Of a stretch of 37,338 nt of DNA, positions 33,675 to 37,338 are shown one piece after another. Position numbers and translations under genes: made by a program. The notes under the pieces were generated by a model. That model was not told where the DNA came from and did not search any database. It was given only the letters and a program-made list of their open reading frames with translations. Source of the DNA: an uncultured Oscillospiraceae bacterium (lineage in GTDB: Bacteria > Bacillota > Clostridia > Oscillospirales > Acutalibacteraceae); NCBI GenBank assembly GCA_949283785.1, contig CASDTR010000002.1, positions 1 through 37,338 on the forward strand. The letters run 5' to 3'. Each line of letters starts with the position of its first letter. Positions within the stretch are counted from its first letter, which is position 1.

Positions 33675-35024
33675 TCAGCTGTCCTTGATATTGGTGATTA
33701 TATCGGTGACGGTAGCTTTGAAGGAGGCGTTTTTGCTCATTTTATCCTTTACCTTTCTGATATTGTAAAGGATAGTTGAGTGATCCTTTCCGCCAAACTC
33801 TGCTCCCACCGCTTTAAGGGACATTCCTGTAATTTCATTTACAACGTAGATGGCAACCTGTCTTGCCGAAGAAATATTTGCGTCCTGTCTTTTTCCTTTG
33901 ATCTCTTCGGGAGAGACATTAAAGGTTCTTGCAACTTCGTTGATTATTTTTTCAACGGTTACCGGAATGGGCTGTGTATCGCTCAGAATATCCTTTATTG
34001 CTATTTGAGCCATTGAAAGAGTAGGGGCATGGCCTTCTATGTCGTTATAGGCTTTAAGCTTTTTTACGGCACCTTCAAGCTGACGAATATTTTTCTTTAT
34101 CTTTTCGGCAAGATACTGGATTACATCGTCGCTTATATCAAAGTTGAGAGAAGCTGCCTTTCTTCTGATAATTGCCATTCTTGTTTCAAGATCAGGGGGC
34201 TGTATGTCTGCTATAAGTCCCCATTCAAATCGGGTTTTAAGTCTTTCTTCAAGAGTCATTATCTCTTTCGGCGGACGATCCGAAGTTAGGACTATCTGTT
34301 TTCCTGCCTTATTGAGAGTTTCAAAGGTATGGAAAAATTCCTCCTGAGTTCTTACCTTTCCTGAAAGGAACTGTATATCGTCGATTAAAAGAATGTCGGC
34401 ATTTCTGTATTTGTTATGGAAGACCGAGGTGAGCTTATCGGTTGTAAGGAATGAGATGAGCTCATTTGTGAAATCTTCGCCGCTAGTATATATTATTTCG
34501 GCATTTGGATTATTTTCTTTTATCTCACAGCAGATAGCGTTTAAAAGATGAGTTTTTCCGAGACCTGAGTTTCCGTATATGAAAAGCGGATTATATGTTT
34601 TTCCCGGGTTTTTAGCTACGGACTGAGCTGCCGCATAAGCGAATTTATTTGAAGATCCGACGACGAATGTGTCAAATGTGTAGTCGCTGACTATTTTTTT
34701 TCGGTATGCAGCGGGAAGCTCGTCAGATGTCTTTACGAGGGAATCTTCCTGTTTTGTGCGGGACGCTTCACCGCTGTCCTTTTTTACGGTGATTTTAAAA
34801 TCCGTTTTAAATCCCGTGGCGCTTTCAAAAGCTTCTTCAAGAGTATTTGAAAATTTATTTTCAACAAGAGTTCTTGAAAATTCAGCGTCAGCTTCTATGA
34901 TAAAAATGCCGTCTTCAAAATCGGCAAGCTTCAATGGTTTTATCCAAGTATCGAAAGCTACCTCTGTCATTTTACCTTTGCAGTGTTCAAGAACACGGGT
35001 CCAAATTTCCTGAAGGGAATTCAT
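33675..35024 (-). CDS. dnaA: Chromosomal replication initiator DnaA
   Basis: A 449-residue initiator, normal family length. Domain I starts MNSLQEIWTRVLEHCKGKMTEVAFDTWIKPL. Domain II is the linker at about 80-110. The AAA+ domain has Walker A GNSGLGKTHLLNA (151), Walker B ILLIDDIQFLSGK (211) and sensor 1 QIVLTSDRPPKE. Domain IV has GKRQDANISSARQVAIYVVNEITGMSL and the DNA-binding signature VGAEFGGKDHSTILYN. The start is ATG 35024 with AAGGAG 9 nt upstream, because it matches the family start. A further in-frame ATG at 35159 with GGAAG upstream would add 45 residues without family resemblance, and the predicted -10 lies beside it. Confidence 0.97.
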   Translation of the reverse strand: MNSLQEIWTRVLEHCKGKMTEVAFDTWIKPLKLADFEDGIFIIEADAEFSRTLVENKFSNTLEEAFESATGFKTDFKITVKKDSGEASRTKQEDSLVKTSDELPAAYRKKIVSDYTFDTFVVGSSNKFAYAAAQSVAKNPGKTYNPLFIYGNSGLGKTHLLNAICCEIKENNPNAEIIYTSGEDFTNELISFLTTDKLTSVFHNKYRNADILLIDDIQFLSGKVRTQEEFFHTFETLNKAGKQIVLTSDRPPKEIMTLEERLKTRFEWGLIADIQPPDLETRMAIIRRKAASLNFDISDDVIQYLAEKIKKNIRQLEGAVKKLKAYNDIEGHAPTLSMAQIAIKDILSDTQPIPVTVEKIINEVARTFNVSPEEIKGKRQDANISSARQVAIYVVNEITGMSLKAVGAEFGGKDHSTILYNIRKVKDKMSKNASFKATVTDIITNIKDS

Positions 35025-35149
35025 TTTATCTTGCTCCTTAATTTCATATGGGACTTTAGTTACCGCCGTTTCGATCCATGAAAAGCAGTTTTTTCTGTCG
35101 AAATAATCAGGTCTATTTTCGAACAATACCCCATTTTCATTACTAAATA

Positions 35150-35178
35150 ATTTTAACATAATTTTTACTTCCTTTCAA
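35150..35178 (-). promoter_or_regulatory. Likely promoter of dnaA
   Basis: On the minus strand TTGAAA (35178-35173) and TAAAAT (35155-35150) are separated by 17 nt. Transcription would start near 35143, giving a leader of about 120 nt and favouring the ATG at 35024. Confidence 0.6.
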
Positions 35179-35213
35179 TGATGAGTTTAATAGGTTTTAT
35201 ATAAGTGCGAAAC

Positions 35214-35245
35214 ATAAAAAAAGTTGCACATAACAGTGCAACTTT
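35214..35245 (-). terminator. Terminator between the LacI-type gene and dnaA
   Basis: On the minus strand AAAGTTGCAC and GTGCAACTTT (10 bp, 6-nt loop) are followed by a TTTTTTT run. It ends leftward transcripts from the regulator gene about 215 nt past its stop, just before the dnaA promoter. Confidence 0.8.
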
Positions 35246-35271
35246 AAAAAATAAATTAATGTTAAAAACTA

Positions 35272-35424
35272 TGTGGAAAATGTTTATAATCATTGTGGAT
35301 TATATGTAGAAATATATTAAAAACCCGTTTAATATGAAAAAAATTTACAAAAACTATATCATTTTACTAATTTTTGTATTTAAAAATGTGGAAAATAACG
35401 ATTTTCTAAAGGTCATTTTCCACA
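35272..35424. other. DnaA-box cluster upstream of dnaA (oriC part)
   Basis: Four 9-mers close to the DnaA box TTATCCACA lie in this AT-rich segment: TGTGGAAAA at 35272 and 35387, TGTGGATTA at 35294, and TTTTCCACA at 35416. Three point one way and one the other. Together with the dnaA-dnaN gap this suggests a bipartite oriC. The stretch 35025-35459 holds no gene other than the dnaA leader. Confidence 0.7.
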
Positions 35425-35459
35425 ATAAAATAAAAATTACTTTATATTATATCTGTAAT

Positions 35460-36476
35460 TTATTTTAAATTTTTTACACTGCTGCGCTCTATATAAATGC
35501 AAGGGATAACCGTTTTATAGGGATATGCAGAGCCTTTTCTCTGTTCATCCATTGATCTTACAGCGGCGTCGGCAATTTCTCTTTGAAGAACTCTTACGGA
35601 AGAAAGAGGGGGCACAGAGTTTTGTGAAATAAGGGTATCATTAAAAGTTATTAGACTTATGTCATCGGGAATTGAAAGCCCGGCTTGCGTAATTGCCTTT
35701 ATAACTCCTTGAGCCATGGCGTCAGATGAGATAAAAAGAGCTGTAGGATATTCTTCCGAGAAATTCAAAAAGTTATTGAGAACTTCATAGGAGCTTTTTG
35801 AATTCATCTCTGAGTTGAGGATAAATTTTTCACGGTACAATCCCTTTTCCGTAAGCATGTTTTTGAAATAATAAAGTCTGTTGTCGAGGATAAGATCTCT
35901 TGTTTCCTGTAAAGTAAAATGACTGCCTATAAAACCTATTTTTTTATGTCCGCCTTCAATAAAACGGTTTACCGCCTGACGTACTCCAAGATGGAAATTA
36001 GGTACTGCTGCGTAGTATTTTTCATCGTCAGGTGTGGAATCTACAAAAACAATATTGTCGGTATATCTGTGAAAGCTTTCAATTTCGGATTTTGTAAAGC
36101 TTCCGATTGCGAAAATACCGTCGAGATTTCCGGAACCATTCATAATAAACTGTCCCTGAGCGTTTCTGAAAAGGCTTGTGGTTTCGATATTCCGAGCAAA
36201 GCACGCTTCTTCAAGAGCGGTTTTCATATAAAGATAATAGACGTCTTCCATTATCTGTTCCATTTCAAACATCTGAGCTATTCCCATTTTCAGGCTTTCA
36301 CGAGCGTTAGAACCTTTATTTTTAGATTTTGAATTATATCCGAGTTCTCTTGCAGCTTCAAATATTCTTTTTCTCGTTTCGGCAGAAACACTTATTGTGT
36401 CGTCCATATTTAAAACACGGGAGACTGCAGAAACGGAGACACCTGTTTTTTCAGCAATATCCTTAAGAGTAGCCAA
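35460..36476 (-). CDS. LacI/GalR-family transcriptional regulator
   Basis: A 338-residue regulator of normal family length. The N-terminal helix-turn-helix and hinge helix read ATLKDIAEKTGVSVSAVSRVLN, then ETRKRIFEAARELGY. The rest is a periplasmic-binding-protein-like sensor (DGIFAIGSF, KIGFIGS, PTALFISSDAMAQGVIKA, DISLITFND, the PLSSVRV end). It probably binds a sugar and controls carbohydrate genes; no operator could be assigned. The start is TTG 36476, since GGAGG lies 8 nt upstream and the promoter (TTGCTT-N17-TATAAT) lies inside the longer frame. It sits directly upstream of the origin, where many Bacillota have other genes. The GH3 gene 30 kb away is a possible but unsupported target. 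Confidence 0.92.
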   Translation of the reverse strand: MATLKDIAEKTGVSVSAVSRVLNMDDTISVSAETRKRIFEAARELGYNSKSKNKGSNARESLKMGIAQMFEMEQIMEDVYYLYMKTALEEACFARNIETTSLFRNAQGQFIMNGSGNLDGIFAIGSFTKSEIESFHRYTDNIVFVDSTPDDEKYYAAVPNFHLGVRQAVNRFIEGGHKKIGFIGSHFTLQETRDLILDNRLYYFKNMLTEKGLYREKFILNSEMNSKSSYEVLNNFLNFSEEYPTALFISSDAMAQGVIKAITQAGLSIPDDISLITFNDTLISQNSVPPLSSVRVLQREIADAAVRSMDEQRKGSAYPYKTVIPCIYIERSSVKNLK

Positions 36477-36510
36477 AGTTTTATTCCTCCAGGACAGTAA
36501 ATTTAAGTAA

Positions 36511-36539
36511 ATTATATCTTTTTTTTTCACTAAAAGCAA
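36511..36539 (-). promoter_or_regulatory. Promoter of the LacI-type regulator gene
   Basis: On the minus strand TTGCTT (36539-36534) and TATAAT (36516-36511) are separated by 17 nt, about 35 nt before the TTG start. It decides the start codon. Confidence 0.65.
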
Positions 36540-36621
36540 GCGAACAAGGAAAACCTGCTATATGTGCCTGTATCTGCTCAAAATATACAGTATTATGCTT
36601 TTCTATATACATATGTAAAGA

Positions 36622-36654
36622 ATGCCTTTATTCAGAAAAAACGAATAAAGGCAT
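36622..36654 (-). terminator. Hairpin terminator after the rhodanese gene
   Basis: ATGCCTTTATTC and GAATAAAGGCAT (12 bp, 9-nt loop) lie about 60 nt past the rhodanese stop. The U-run after it on the minus strand is poor (TTCTTTACATAT), so termination strength is uncertain. Confidence 0.6.
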
Positions 36655-36714
36655 GTTGATTTTATTTGCTGTAATATATAAATATCATTAATATCATTCA
36701 GAGAATTTATATTA

Positions 36715-37113
36715 TCAGTACTGTATTTCGTAGGGCCAGGAATTTATGCCGCCAAATTCATAAATATTTGTATATCCCATATCTACGAGCTGCTGAGCAA
36801 CTTTTTTGCTTCTTCCGCCGCTTGAACAGTATATAAGTATCTTTTGGTCTTTATCAGGAAGCTTTTCATCTACGGTTTTCTCGTTTACTTCCTGACTTGG
36901 AAAAAGAACGGCTCCTTTTATATATCCGCCTTCAAATTCCTCCTGAGTTCGCACATCAAGAATAATAATATCTTTTTCTTCGTCCATTATTTTTTTTGCT
37001 TCTTCATAAGAAATCTGCTTATATCCATCGGAATTTTTGTCCCAAGGCATTGTACATGCAGCCAAGGAGAAAATAAGCAAAGCGGAAATTAAAAGAATAA
37101 AAACTTTTTTCAT
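36715..37113 (-). CDS. Rhodanese-domain lipoprotein
   Basis: A 132-residue exported lipoprotein. The signal peptide starts MKKVFILLIS and ends in the lipobox LAAC (C20). One rhodanese domain follows (about 33-130): ILDVRTQEEFEGGYIKGAVLFP, the active-site loop YCSSGGRS (C96, R101) and the final WPYEI. The catalytic Cys is present, so persulfide transfer or a redox role at the cell surface is possible; the sulfur acceptor is unknown. The start is ATG 37113, 8 nt after GGAGG; the longer frame would bury the signal peptide. It has its own promoter and is not an obvious part of the origin cluster. Confidence 0.88.
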   Translation of the reverse strand: MKKVFILLISALLIFSLAACTMPWDKNSDGYKQISYEEAKKIMDEEKDIIILDVRTQEEFEGGYIKGAVLFPSQEVNEKTVDEKLPDKDQKILIYCSSGGRSKKVAQQLVDMGYTNIYEFGGINSWPYEIQY

Positions 37114-37168
37114 AAATTTTGCCTCCTTAATTTTAAATATGTATATGAAATTTGAAAAAATCAATTAA

Positions 37169-37196
37169 TTTTTAAATATAAAAAATTTTATGTCAA
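37169..37196 (-). promoter_or_regulatory. Candidate promoter of the rhodanese gene
   Basis: On the minus strand TTGACA (37196-37191) and TAAAAA (37174-37169) are separated by 16 nt in very AT-rich DNA. The remaining bases to 37338 are AT-rich with no gene seen. Confidence 0.5.
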
Positions 37197-37338
37197 AAAA
37201 TTATCTTTTTTTCACAAGTGTAATGATATTTTATTTTCGTTAAAACATTGCGTAGGATTTTTCTAAAACGTTTCTTAATAATTTAGTTTAAAATAACAGA
37301 AAGAAAAATACAATACAAATTTAATTTTTTTCAAAAAA

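Noticed and set aside
35024-35159. Longer DnaA beginning at ATG 35159
   Set aside because: It has a fair GGAAG site, but the added 45 residues do not resemble DnaA, the -10 lies immediately beside that ATG, and ATG 35024 has AAGGAG and the family start.

Overview
The window looks like the chromosomal origin region of a Gram-positive, probably anaerobic, gut-type Clostridia (Oscillospiraceae/Ruminococcaceae-like). Signs are the gene order dnaA-dnaN-yaaA(S4)-recF-remB-gyrB-gyrA, strong AGGAGG-type ribosome sites, sigma-A-like promoters (TTGACA-N17-TAtAaT), an ECF vitamin transporter, lipoproteins with short lipoboxes, and oxygen-sensitive 2-hydroxyacyl-CoA dehydratase-type enzymes. The taxon is inferred from gene content and protein wording; no search was run.

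Layout, left to right. 1-4.2 kb: a hemolysin III-like membrane protein (+), then a leftward two-gene operon with a 2-hydroxyacyl-CoA dehydratase D-type subunit and a fusion of a second, short D-type domain to the ATP-dependent activase. 4.3-10.8 kb: a cytoplasmic GH3 glycosidase (-), a sodium:solute symporter of the SNF/NSS family (+), a FlK-like thioesterase (-) and a GH18-type lipoprotein (+). 10.8-11.6 kb: a gene-poor stretch with one terminator. 11.6-12.5 kb: a lipoprotein gene interrupted by one amber codon.

12.8-19.9 kb (-): a cobalamin-riboswitch operon. Promoter, B12 aptamer and leader terminator are followed by a secreted membrane-anchored beta-propeller protein, a DUF4430 lipoprotein (the transcobalamin C-terminal fold), EcfT, a fused EcfA-EcfA' ATPase and an S component. 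Read together this is a complete corrinoid capture and import system: two surface proteins deliver to a dedicated ECF transporter, switched off when B12 is plentiful. This is the most interesting system in the window.

20.1-24.3 kb (+): an OmpR-type response regulator, a large multi-membrane-span histidine kinase, and a membrane-anchored CE4 polysaccharide deacetylase.

24.4-35.4 kb (-): the replication cluster gyrA, YcxB-like protein, gyrB, remB, recF, yaaA, an HD-like protein, dnaN, dnaA. Two non-coding segments flank dnaA and carry DnaA-box-like 9-mers. The dnaA-dnaN gap also has a DnaA-trio-like run next to an AT-rich tract, which suggests a bipartite oriC. 35.5-37.1 kb (-): a LacI-family regulator and a rhodanese lipoprotein; the far right end is AT-rich with no gene seen.

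Many starts were moved inward from the longest open frame because a promoter or a good ribosome site lies inside it; this is stated in each entry. No tRNA, rRNA, CRISPR array or insertion sequence was recognised.
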